DNA from: Ruminococcus sp. FC2018
GTDB lineage: Bacteria; Bacillota; Clostridia; Oscillospirales; Ruminococcaceae
DNA length: 64,000 bases
NCBI RefSeq assembly: GCF_000621805.1
Contig: NZ_JHXH01000008.1
Span: 1 to 64,000, forward strand
Direction: 5' to 3'
A program made the position numbers and the translations under genes. A model generated the notes under the pieces. It searched no databases and was not told the origin of the DNA. It worked only from the letters and a program-made list of their open reading frames with translations. The first letter of the stretch is position 1; each line of letters opens with the position of its first letter. Shown here piece by piece: positions 27,525 through 35,071 of this stretch.

Positions 27525-28470
27525 CAGACTTATCGCAATAGGTGAGGCACTTATAGACTTTATCCCCGACAGGAACGGGTGCCTGTTCAGAGAGGTAGGG
27601 GCATTCTCACCTGCCATTGGCGGTGCACCTGCAAACGTATGCGCTGCTTTTGCAAGGCTTGGCGGCAAGGCTTCGCTTATTTCACAGCTTGGCGACGACC
27701 CTTTCGGTCACAAGATAATGTATGAGCTGCAGCAGTACGGTGTGGACACCTCCGCCATAAGGCTCACCAAAGAGGCTAACACGGCTCTGGCATTTGTAAG
27801 CCTTGCAAGTGACGGCAACAGGACATTTTCCTTTTACAGAAAGCCGTCGGCAGATATGCTTTTGTCCCCTCAGCAGGTAGACACCGATATTTTCCGGGAC
27901 GCTTACGCTTTGCACTTTTGCAGCGTATCTCTGGGGGATTTCCCCATGAAAGAAGCGCACCGCAAAGCGATCGGCGAGATGAAAAAACAAGGCGGAATAA
28001 TAAGCTTTGACCCGAATCTCAGATTTCAGCTTTGGGACAGCCGGGAAGCTCTCAGGAGCACGGTGCTTGAATTTATCCCCGATTGCGACATTCTGAAAAT
28101 ATCGGATGAGGAGCTTGGATTTATCACGGGAGAAAGCGACATTGAGGCTGCATTGCCAAAGCTGTTCACGGGGGACGTTAAGCTTGTGGTTTATACCTGC
28201 GGAGGAGGCGGCGCATACGCTTTCACAAGGCAGGAGCAATGCTTTGCATCGGCAAGAAAGGTTGATGTTATCGACACCACAGGTGCAGGGGACGGCTTTA
28301 TCGGCTCCATGCTTTTCAAGCTCAGGTGCATGGGGATCACAAAAGATACTCTGGCAGAGATGAGCACAGCAGAGCTGAAAAAGTGCCTTGATTTTTCAAA
28401 CGAGTTCTGCACCCGCAGCGTTACAAAACACGGAGCGATAGCTTCCTACCCTGATATGGCGGATTACTAA
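27514..28470 (+). CDS. scrK: Fructokinase (PfkB family)
   Basis: A 318-residue ribokinase-fold kinase that phosphorylates the fructose released by ScrB. It has the N-terminal signature IAIGEALIDFIP, the GGAPANVCAAFARLGG substrate motif and the anion hole with catalytic Asp, DTTGAGDGFIGSML. I place the start at TTG 27514, with GGAGGTG 7 nt upstream inside the end of scrB; longer frames would start far inside scrB. The 11-nt overlap indicates translational coupling. Confidence 0.93.
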   Translation: MASDRLIAIGEALIDFIPDRNGCLFREVGAFSPAIGGAPANVCAAFARLGGKASLISQLGDDPFGHKIMYELQQYGVDTSAIRLTKEANTALAFVSLASDGNRTFSFYRKPSADMLLSPQQVDTDIFRDAYALHFCSVSLGDFPMKEAHRKAIGEMKKQGGIISFDPNLRFQLWDSREALRSTVLEFIPDCDILKISDEELGFITGESDIEAALPKLFTGDVKLVVYTCGGGGAYAFTRQEQCFASARKVDVIDTTGAGDGFIGSMLFKLRCMGITKDTLAEMSTAELKKCLDFSNEFCTRSVTKHGAIASYPDMADY

Positions 28471-28562
28471 GACTGACAGCTCACGTCATCGGGGACATTC
28501 ACTGAATCAAGTCGTTAATATAACACTATATATTATTTCCAAAACAGAAAGGACGGATAGTT

Positions 28563-28823
28563 ATGAAAACATTTAATTACACCATCACAGACGCAGTAGG
28601 TATCCATGCAAGACCTGCGGGAAAGCTTGTTAAGCTGGCAAAGGGCTTTGAGAGCAAGATAACTCTGGAAAAAGAAGGCGGCAAGTCTGCTGACCTGACC
28701 AAGCTTATGGCAGTTATGGGGCTTGGCGTAAAGTGCGGCGACAACATTATCGTATCCTTTGACGGTGCAGATGAGGACGCTGCTTTTGACGCAGTTACAC
28801 AGCTTATCAAGCAAGAGCTTTAA
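28563..28823 (+). CDS. ptsH: PTS phosphocarrier protein HPr
   Basis: An 86-residue HPr that passes phosphate from enzyme I to enzyme II. The active-site His15 lies in GIHARPAGK. The regulatory site is unusual: where Firmicutes HPr has KSIMGVMSLG with Ser46, this one reads TKLMAVMGLG, so the serine phosphorylated by HPrK is replaced by Lys47 (one-residue offset). It is unlikely to act as a CcpA co-repressor. AGAAAGGACGG precedes the ATG. It sits between scrK and ptsI, in the sucrose operon. Confidence 0.95.
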   Translation: MKTFNYTITDAVGIHARPAGKLVKLAKGFESKITLEKEGGKSADLTKLMAVMGLGVKCGDNIIVSFDGADEDAAFDAVTQLIKQEL

Positions 28824-28843
28824 GGCAAAGGAGGCGGCGGGAT

Positions 28844-30478
28844 TTGTTGCAGTTTAAAGGAAAAGGAGTTTACTCAGCCATAGCCATCGGTGCGGCAAGC
28901 TTGTTCAAAAGACAAGAGGCACAAGTCCGCCGCAAACACGTCCAGGACACTCAAGCTGAGATCGAAAGGGTGGAAAGCGCAAAGCAGAAGGCTATCGACC
29001 AGCTTTCCCGGATATACGAAAAGGCTCTCAAAGAGGTGGGCGAAACAAACGCTCAGATATTTGAGATCCACATGATGATGCTTGAGGACGACGATTACAA
29101 CGAGTCGATACAAAACATCATCACTACACAGACGGTAAATGCGGAGTACGCTGTGGCTGTTACCGCAGACAATTTTTCGGAAATGTTCGCTGCCATGGAC
29201 GATGCATATATGCAGGCAAGGGCAGCTGACGTAAAGGACATTTCAAACAGGCTTATCGCCTGCTTGGGGGATAAGGGCGACACAAGCAACGGCGGCACTG
29301 AAAAGATGATAGTTATCGCCGACGACCTTGCACCCAGCGAGACGGTTTCCCTTGACAAGGACAGGGTGCTTGCATTTGTAACTGCCGGCGGTTCCTCAAA
29401 TTCCCACACGGCAATACTTGCAAGGAACATGAATATCCCTGCGGTAATAGGCGTGGGCGATGAGATCTTACAGGCTGTCAAAGACGGACAGACGGTGGTT
29501 GTAAACGGCTACACCGGTGAGATAACTGTTGACCCGGATCCGGAGTTTATTGCTCAGGCTAAGGCAAAGCAGGAGGATGACCTTCACAAGAAGGCACTTT
29601 TGCAGGAACTTAAAGGCAAGCCCAATGTGACACTTGACGGAACAAGTGTCAATGTGTATGCAAACATCGGCGGTGTGGACGGCATAGGTGCTGTGCTTGC
29701 AAACGACGCAGGGGGTATCGGACTTTTCAGGAGCGAATTCCTGTACCTTGAGTCAAGCGATTACCCCACCGAGGAAGAACAGTTCAGGGCATACAAGCGT
29801 GTGCTTGAAAGCATGGCAGGCAAAAAAGTCATCATCAGGACACTGGACATCGGTGCTGACAAGCAGATAGATTACTTCAAGCTTGAAAAGGAAGACAATC
29901 CTGCCCTGGGATTCAGAGCCATACGTATTTGCCTTACACGTCCGCAGATCTTTGAGACACAGCTCAGGGCACTTTTCAGGGCATCTGTTTACGGTGAGCT
30001 GGGAATTATGTTCCCCATGATAACCAGTGTAAGCGAGCTTGAAAAGATAAAACAGGCTTGCGACAAGGTAAAAAGAGATCTGGCTGACGAGGGTATTCCT
30101 TTTGCAGAAAACGTGGAGATCGGCATCATGATCGAGACTCCTGCGGCAGCTGTTATCAGCGACAGACTTGCACCTATGGTGGACTTTTTCAGCGTGGGCA
30201 CAAACGATCTGACTCAGTACACACTTGCCTGCGACAGACAGAACGCTGCTCTTGAACAGTTTGTTGACACCCACCACGAGGCAATACTCAGACTTATTGA
30301 GATGTCGGCAAAGAACGCTCATGCAAACGGTGCGTGGATAGGTATCTGCGGCGAGCTTGCTGCTGATCTTTCTCTTACGGAAACGTTCCTGCGAATGGGC
30401 ATTGACGAGCTTTCGGTATCACCGCCATTCGTTCTGCCTCTTCGTGACAAAATAAGATCGCTGGATCTTTCAAAGTAA
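28844..30478 (+). CDS. ptsI: PTS enzyme I (phosphoenolpyruvate-protein phosphotransferase)
   Basis: A 544-residue enzyme I that takes phosphate from PEP and loads HPr. The phosphohistidine lies in GGSSNSHTAILARN. The PEP-binding TIM barrel has FRSEFLYLE, GFRAIRICL, MIETPAA and DFFSVGTNDLTQYTLACDR with the usual Cys in the C-terminal part. Length is slightly under the usual 570. TTG 28844 is the start, with AGGAGG (28829-28834) 9 nt upstream. It ends the sucrose operon with a shared terminator. General PTS genes placed in one sugar operon suggest the cassette was acquired as a unit. Confidence 0.95.
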   Translation: MLQFKGKGVYSAIAIGAASLFKRQEAQVRRKHVQDTQAEIERVESAKQKAIDQLSRIYEKALKEVGETNAQIFEIHMMMLEDDDYNESIQNIITTQTVNAEYAVAVTADNFSEMFAAMDDAYMQARAADVKDISNRLIACLGDKGDTSNGGTEKMIVIADDLAPSETVSLDKDRVLAFVTAGGSSNSHTAILARNMNIPAVIGVGDEILQAVKDGQTVVVNGYTGEITVDPDPEFIAQAKAKQEDDLHKKALLQELKGKPNVTLDGTSVNVYANIGGVDGIGAVLANDAGGIGLFRSEFLYLESSDYPTEEEQFRAYKRVLESMAGKKVIIRTLDIGADKQIDYFKLEKEDNPALGFRAIRICLTRPQIFETQLRALFRASVYGELGIMFPMITSVSELEKIKQACDKVKRDLADEGIPFAENVEIGIMIETPAAAVISDRLAPMVDFFSVGTNDLTQYTLACDRQNAALEQFVDTHHEAILRLIEMSAKNAHANGAWIGICGELAADLSLTETFLRMGIDELSVSPPFVLPLRDKIRSLDLSK

Positions 30479-30480
30479 AC

Positions 30481-30524
30481 AAATAAGGGACTGATGCTTG
30501 ATGCAACAGTCCCTCTTATTTTAT
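30481..30524. terminator. Bidirectional terminator
   Basis: GGGACTG (30487-30493) pairs with CAGTCCC (30506-30512). A-rich left and T-rich right flanks fit termination of ptsI on plus and of the small peptide transcript on minus. Confidence 0.85.
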
Positions 30525-30532
30525 ATATTCTA

Positions 30533-30586
30533 TTATCCTCTTGCAATAAAAGAATCCTTGATGTTGTCTATGATTGACTCCCACAT
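30533..30586 (-). CDS. Small amphipathic peptide, copy 2 (17 aa)
   Basis: A tiny gene encoding MWESIIDNIKDSFIARG. AAAGGAG lies 9 nt before the ATG, and the coding sequence plus the ribosome-binding site form one copy of a 52-nt repeat (30552-30603). Hydrophobic residues Trp2, Ile5, Ile6, Ile9 and Phe13 fall on one helix face. After Ser12 the sequence diverges from copy 1. It is the second cistron of the transcript and is followed by the bidirectional terminator. No known family is recognised; it could be a secreted signal, a membrane-active peptide or a type I toxin-like peptide. Confidence 0.68.
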   Translation of the reverse strand: MWESIIDNIKDSFIARG

Positions 30587-30702
30587 ATTTTTTATCTCCT
30601 TTCAATGTGTTGTTTTTATGTATTCTTACTTTTGTGCCTTGTTAAGAATAGAATCCTTGATGTTATCTATGATTGACTCCCACATATTTCTTTTCTCCTT
30701 TC
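30552..30702 (-). repeat. Tandem 52-nt direct repeat encoding the small peptides
   Basis: Copies at 30552-30603 and 30651-30702 (99-nt period) share about 48 of 52 positions. The repeat spans the ribosome-binding site, start codon and first 12 codons, so the duplication preserved a translation unit. The 47 nt between copies carry the divergent end of copy 1 and a spacer. Confidence 0.88.
30626..30685 (-). CDS. Small amphipathic peptide, copy 1 (19 aa)
   Basis: A tiny gene encoding MWESIIDNIKDSILNKAQK, with AAAGGAG (30695-30701) 9 nt before the ATG. It is the first cistron downstream of a consensus promoter on the minus strand. The first 12 residues are identical to copy 2, and substitutions between the two 52-nt DNA copies fall mostly in synonymous or spacer positions. 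The helix would be amphipathic (Trp2, Ile5, Ile6, Ile9, Ile13, Leu14 on one side), with a lysine-rich C terminus. There is no signal peptide, as in phenol-soluble modulins and delta-lysin, but any such link is only by general character. Confidence 0.7.
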   Translation of the reverse strand: MWESIIDNIKDSILNKAQK

Positions 30703-30747
30703 GTTGTTTTTGTGTTGTGTTTTGTGTTGTTCTCTTGTTCTGTATGT

Positions 30748-30776
30748 ATAATACCATGTACAATGAACATTTGCAA
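30748..30776 (-). promoter_or_regulatory. Promoter of the small-peptide transcript
   Basis: Minus strand -35 TTGCAA (30771-30776), 17-nt spacer, -10 TATTAT (30748-30753). The spacer holds ATGTTCATTGTACAT, an imperfect palindrome with ATGT/ACAT arms that could be an operator. The leader after the start site is rich in A and C and looks unstructured. Confidence 0.75.
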
Positions 30777-30972
30777 TAGATAAAATCACCCTGTATTGTA
30801 GCATAAGCGACAGTGCGGGGGCGATTTGTTGTCTAGTATACATAATTCCTGGAAACTGTAAAAAAAGCAATACTATATTATATCTTATATGCGTGTCTTA
30901 ACATACCTGCCGGAGTCAATAAACGGACCGGTCTGGCTACAATTCTTATCTCCGTTGTAGTAAAAATGACTT

Positions 30973-31051
30973 CGCAAACGATTGCGTGTAGCATTTGCTA
31001 CAAAAGGAAATAGTATTATCTGTTGAATTCTATGCAAAATGTTGTTATTAT
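30973..31051 (+). promoter_or_regulatory. Promoter and upstream operator of secreted protein copy 1
   Basis: -35 TTGAAT (31023-31028), 17-nt spacer, -10 TATTAT (31046-31051). Thirty-six nt upstream of the -35 lies CGCAAACGATTGCG (30973-30986), a near-perfect palindrome of LacI/PurR operator type, followed by TGTAGC-ATTT-GCTACA (30987-31002). The same -35, -10 and GCAAACG-TTTGC box recur with the same spacing before the paralogue (49637-49714). Confidence 0.75.
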
Positions 31052-31113
31052 GTAGACACAGCAAGGGAAACACCCAAAGCTAATTATCACGGACATCTAA
31101 AGGAGGAATCACT

Positions 31114-32787
31114 ATGACAAACACAACAAAGAAAACAAACGGAAAAATAAAGAGGACCCTCACCGCAGCACTGGCGGCAATAATGATGATGTCCACAGCG
31201 GCGACATTTGCCGCTTCGGCAGCCGACACACAGGCAGTCGTAAACATGAACACAAGCACAGCTATCACAATGGCAGAAAGAAGCGGTGCGATCGTAGAGG
31301 TAGACGATGATCTGCTGGCAGTCAAGGACGTTACCTCGGGTACACTCTTCAAGATACTCGAAGAAACCACAGAATACGGCAAGTTCTTTACCCCTGCACT
31401 CAGCGGAATGCTTGATCTGTTCATAGGCGGTCAGCCCGATCCCACACAGGAAAAGCTGGATCAGATAAATGACAAGATCGACAAGCTGTTTGACCGAATC
31501 GACAAGCTGCAGAACGATCTGGTATCTACAATGGAGACAGATCTGGGTATACAGAGCTTCCACAATGTATATACAGAATTCAAGTCACAGACCAAGACAA
31601 TGAGAAGAAAGATAGAAGATATATCAAAGGATAAATCTCTCACAAAGCTTGACAAGATCGCAAAGATCGGCTCGCTCGCAGGCGCATACAGCGAGTGGGA
31701 CATCAAGTTTGAGAACGTACTGGGACAGCTCAACGAGCTTTTTGAAAATCCGTCAGCTACAGCGAATGCAAACATCTTTGATCTTACATACAGACATTTC
31801 TGCGGACAGGTAATGTTCAGCGGCGAGGCTATCGACAAGGCAAAGCCTCTGTGCGATGCACTTATGCAGGCATACATCGCAGGCTGCACAACTATTACCG
31901 AGTGCCTCAGCGCACAGCTTTACATCAGCCAGCTCCCGAAGGAGATGCAGGACCAGGTAGACAGCGGCTTCAAGCCTCACATCTGCCTGAACAAGACTGA
32001 TATCGAAAACGAGATAAAAGATGTTAACAAAAATATAGCTAAAAATGGGAAAATCATCACCACAACAGTTCGGGAGATCGTGGGATTTAAAGGTGATAAC
32101 GGCAAGGATTATCCTGTAAACTGCGGCTACCAGTATGGCTCACCTGATATTTTTGTAAATGAAATGTACTATATTCCACTCTTTCTCGGCGCATACATAG
32201 AGCTGTATCCAAAGTATGCTGATCGTGAAGTCACAAAGACAGTCTATGATAACCCGTATCAGGAAATGTATAACAAAGTGTTCAATACTCATAGAAATAT
32301 ACTTGTTAACAAGAACCCAAAGGGTGAGGGATATCAGGTCAACGATAAAGCCAACTACAAAAACCATGGCGATAATCCGAACTGCGACGGCAAGTATTGG
32401 AGCAATATGTCCAAACTTACTCAGAAGTTTTACAATAATGCGATCAGCGGCATGAAGATCAAATTTGATGATGTTAAAGCATTGGCTAAATACTGTTCAG
32501 ATAAGGGCATCTCGATCCGCTCGCTGCTCAACAATGTGGGCATAGATACAACCGCTGTTCCTGAAAATGCAAATCTTGTTACAAGCAATGCTATCGATGA
32601 CAGCACCAACGCTGCACATGACATTTTTACTCAGTGTTACTACCAAAAGACATTCTACAAGGGCGTCAACATCGACCGGGTCGGCGCAGGCGAGCAGAAG
32701 TATCAGCTCCTTGACTGCGGCTGGAACCTATGGAAAGGCGGACAGGAGTGGAACTATGCACCGGGCGGATCATTCTGCTGGATCTGA
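31114..32787 (+). CDS. Secreted protein of unknown function, paralogue 1
   Basis: A 557-residue exported protein; no family recognised. A Sec signal peptide (basic KTNGKIKR, hydrophobic LTAALAAIMMM, cleavage near AASA) precedes a mature N-terminal part (about 40-260) that is strongly helical: FFTPALSGMLDLFIG, a heptad-like KLDQINDKIDKLFDRIDKL and LTYRHFCGQVMFSGEAIDKAKPL. The middle (about 300-400) differs from the paralogue at 49766 in length and sequence. The C terminus is conserved, ending LDCGWNLWKGG and EWNYAPGG with FCWI as the last residues. Helical bundle plus variable middle plus aromatic tail recalls pore-forming or lectin-like exotoxins, but this is only an impression. AAAGGAGG precedes the ATG. 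Confidence 0.8.
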   Translation: MTNTTKKTNGKIKRTLTAALAAIMMMSTAATFAASAADTQAVVNMNTSTAITMAERSGAIVEVDDDLLAVKDVTSGTLFKILEETTEYGKFFTPALSGMLDLFIGGQPDPTQEKLDQINDKIDKLFDRIDKLQNDLVSTMETDLGIQSFHNVYTEFKSQTKTMRRKIEDISKDKSLTKLDKIAKIGSLAGAYSEWDIKFENVLGQLNELFENPSATANANIFDLTYRHFCGQVMFSGEAIDKAKPLCDALMQAYIAGCTTITECLSAQLYISQLPKEMQDQVDSGFKPHICLNKTDIENEIKDVNKNIAKNGKIITTTVREIVGFKGDNGKDYPVNCGYQYGSPDIFVNEMYYIPLFLGAYIELYPKYADREVTKTVYDNPYQEMYNKVFNTHRNILVNKNPKGEGYQVNDKANYKNHGDNPNCDGKYWSNMSKLTQKFYNNAISGMKIKFDDVKALAKYCSDKGISIRSLLNNVGIDTTAVPENANLVTSNAIDDSTNAAHDIFTQCYYQKTFYKGVNIDRVGAGEQKYQLLDCGWNLWKGGQEWNYAPGGSFCWI

Positions 32788-32822
32788 CGATCATACAGAA
32801 TAAAAAATATCTTATAATCAAA

Positions 32823-32863
32823 ATCTGCGCTTGTATCATGTTTACAGGCGCAGATGCTTTTTT
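32823..32863 (+). terminator. Terminator of secreted protein copy 1
   Basis: ATCTGCGC (32823-32830) pairs with GCGCAGAT (32848-32855), followed by GCTTTTTT. Confidence 0.93.
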
Positions 32864-32879
32864 AGTATACTCTCGGAAT

Positions 32880-32925
32880 AAAAAATCCGCCCGTATGATT
32901 CCTCTAAGAGGGTATACAGGCGGTT
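32880..32925 (-). terminator. Terminator of the C39-like lipoprotein gene
   Basis: On the minus strand CCGCCTGTAT pairs with ATACGGGCGG through an inner CTCTTAGAG turn, followed by ATTTTTT. Confidence 0.85.
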
Positions 32926-32957
32926 TTGTTATACCGGTTACAGACCTTATAGACCGG

Positions 32958-33803
32958 TCAGTTATCTGACAGAGGCTTGTCAAAGGACACGATGTATCTT
33001 TCAGGCTGGAGATAAAAGCTGCCGTAGGAGACATTTGCATTTGATCTGTCGATCAGCTCCGAGCTTACCCACAGCTGTGCATTGGCGATAGTATCGGAAT
33101 ATCTGAACTGCACCCCGTTTTCGGTGGTGCGGTACCCGTTTACACATATCCAATGGGAGTAGCCCTGATAATCCGAAAGAACTGCTCCGTTTGCATAGCA
33201 AACCTCCAGCACCGCAGGTCTGCCTGTTGAGATAAGCTCTTTAAGAGTTTCCTCGGTGGACTTATCTGTGCGGTGGTTGGTAAGATGATACCCATCAAAG
33301 CCGTTGTCTTTAAGGTACTTGTTAAGGGAATTGCTTATCTGGAAGCCGCAGAGATAATACTGCGGTCCTCCGCAGCTGTATTCATCTCCCAGGGCAGAAT
33401 AACCCCTTATAGTGTTCATGCGCTGTGTAAGCTTATCGCCCGAAAGGTAGGAGATACTTTGCAGTATAAGCGTTCCCGCAGTCGCACCGCAGGCAGTTGA
33501 GGCGGCGAGGGTACAGCTGTACTGGCTGAATGTCCCTGTGTTTACATACGCCTCAAGCGGCAGTTTGGGTGCTGGTTGGGAAGCTGTCGTAGTCGCAGCA
33601 GGTGTTGTTGTGGCAGAGGAAGTTGTGGTGCTTGGTTTTGTTGTGCCGGCAGCACTTGTTTCCCCGGTTGTTACCGTGCCCGGCATGGTGGCGGCAGGGG
33701 CTATGGGATCGGCGGCAGATGAACTGCTATTATCCCTGCCGGCGCAGGAAGAAAAGCTGAGGATACACACTGCGGCTGATACAAAAATAATAAGTTTTTT
33801 CAT
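32958..33803 (-). CDS. C39-like peptidase domain lipoprotein
   Basis: A 281-residue predicted lipoprotein. The signal peptide ends in the lipobox LSFSSC, giving a lipid-anchored Cys near residue 19. A Ser/Thr/Pro/Ala-rich tether (about 22-85) leads to a papain-like C39_2 domain: catalytic Cys in STACGATAG, His in GYSHWICVNGY and a following Asp in YSDT. Proteins of this class are extracellular cysteine peptidases or amidases of unknown target. ATG 33803 is the only start compatible with the upstream aldo/keto reductase gene; its ribosome-binding site is weak. Confidence 0.85.
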   Translation of the reverse strand: MKKLIIFVSAAVCILSFSSCAGRDNSSSSAADPIAPAATMPGTVTTGETSAAGTTKPSTTTSSATTTPAATTTASQPAPKLPLEAYVNTGTFSQYSCTLAASTACGATAGTLILQSISYLSGDKLTQRMNTIRGYSALGDEYSCGGPQYYLCGFQISNSLNKYLKDNGFDGYHLTNHRTDKSTEETLKELISTGRPAVLEVCYANGAVLSDYQGYSHWICVNGYRTTENGVQFRYSDTIANAQLWVSSELIDRSNANVSYGSFYLQPERYIVSFDKPLSDN

Positions 33804-33837
33804 TTTATACTGTTGCCTATGATTTACGGTTTGCTTA

Positions 33838-34875
33838 TCAGATCTTCTGGCTTCCTGTTGACCAGACGTGCTTTTTGTCCTTGTCGGCAGGCTTATTCTG
33901 TGCCATAACTCCTGCCAGCGGGTGTGGAACATAGGGCTGCTCCAGGTATGATATCTCATCATCGGTAAGCTCAATATCAACCGCTTTTACGGCACCCTCG
34001 ATGTGGTGCAGTTTTGTTGCGCCCACAACGGGAGCGGCAACCTTTGTCAGCAGCCATGCAAGTGAGATCTCGGTCATGGAGACGCCGTGCTTTTCCGCCA
34101 GCTCTGCCACACGCCTTATAATTACCTCGTCCTGCTCCTTGGTAGCATCGTATTTGAACTTTGCGTAGGTATCCTGCTCTGCACGCTTTGAGGTCTCCCC
34201 CGGCAGTCTTGCAAGTCTTCCGCTGGCAAGGGCACTGTAAGGTGTCATGGCAATATTGTCCTGTTGACAGAGCATTGCCATTTCCCTTTCCTCCTCACGG
34301 AATATAAGGTTATAATGTCCCTGCACGCTTACAAACTCCGCAAAGCCTTCCTTCTGTGCAAGGGCGTTTGCCTTTGCAAGCTGCCAGGCAAAGCAATTTG
34401 AAATTCCGATATAGCGTGCCTTGCCCGCCTTGACCACCTTATTAAGTCCGTCAAGTATATCATATACAGGCGTATTCCAGTCCCACATATGATAGATATA
34501 CAGGTCAACATAGTCCATGCCCAGGTTTTGCAGGCTCTTGTTTATCATGCGCTCAATATGCTGCTGACCTGTGATGCCTGCTTCAACGTCTGCAGGGGTC
34601 CTTGGCAGGAATTTTGTTGCCACCACCACATCATCACGCTTGGCAAAGTCTTTAAGCGCACTGCCAACATACTGTTCGCTGGTTCCCGACTGGTAGGCTA
34701 TTGCGGTATCGTAAAAATTCACTCCAAGCTCCAGCCCACGCTTTATTATCTCACGGGAGTGCTCCCGGTCGATAGTCCATGAGTGCTGTCCGTTTGCAGC
34801 ATCTCCAAAGCCCATACAGCCCATGCATATCCTTGAAATATTAAGCTGGGAATTTCCAAGTTTTGTGTATTTCAT
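33838..34875 (-). CDS. Aldo/keto reductase
   Basis: A 345-residue NADPH-dependent oxidoreductase of the AKR superfamily (YajO/YghZ-like). TIM-barrel motifs are complete: NFYDTAIAYQSGTSEQYVG with the catalytic Asp and Tyr, TKFLPR with the catalytic Lys, the DLYIYHMWD strand with His, and a C-terminal coenzyme-binding ending VGATK. Substrates are probably small aldehydes or ketones. It lies directly upstream of the C39-like lipoprotein gene (34-nt gap) and may be co-transcribed. The 34876-35071 gap has no gene. Confidence 0.93.
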   Translation of the reverse strand: MKYTKLGNSQLNISRICMGCMGFGDAANGQHSWTIDREHSREIIKRGLELGVNFYDTAIAYQSGTSEQYVGSALKDFAKRDDVVVATKFLPRTPADVEAGITGQQHIERMINKSLQNLGMDYVDLYIYHMWDWNTPVYDILDGLNKVVKAGKARYIGISNCFAWQLAKANALAQKEGFAEFVSVQGHYNLIFREEEREMAMLCQQDNIAMTPYSALASGRLARLPGETSKRAEQDTYAKFKYDATKEQDEVIIRRVAELAEKHGVSMTEISLAWLLTKVAAPVVGATKLHHIEGAVKAVDIELTDDEISYLEQPYVPHPLAGVMAQNKPADKDKKHVWSTGSQKI

Positions 34876-35071
34876 TGTGCACCTCCAAGTAATTGCAATA
34901 CACAGGAATATACAATTTCGTATATACTGTGCATTGTGAATCTCCTCTTCGACTCACGCATGGCGCAAAGCTGTTTTTCCGTTGCCGCCCAATAGGGATA
35001 CACCACGAACAAAAAGGGGAAGAATACAAACCGACGACTGCCTTTTGTTTTCATCGTACCAAGTCAAACTG

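Noticed and set aside
32730-32969. 79-codon frame on plus after the first secreted protein
   Set aside because: It overlaps the end of that gene and runs through two terminators.
34876-35071. Short frames between the aldo/keto reductase and the symporter
   Set aside because: No ribosome-binding site and no sequence support; treated as spacer.
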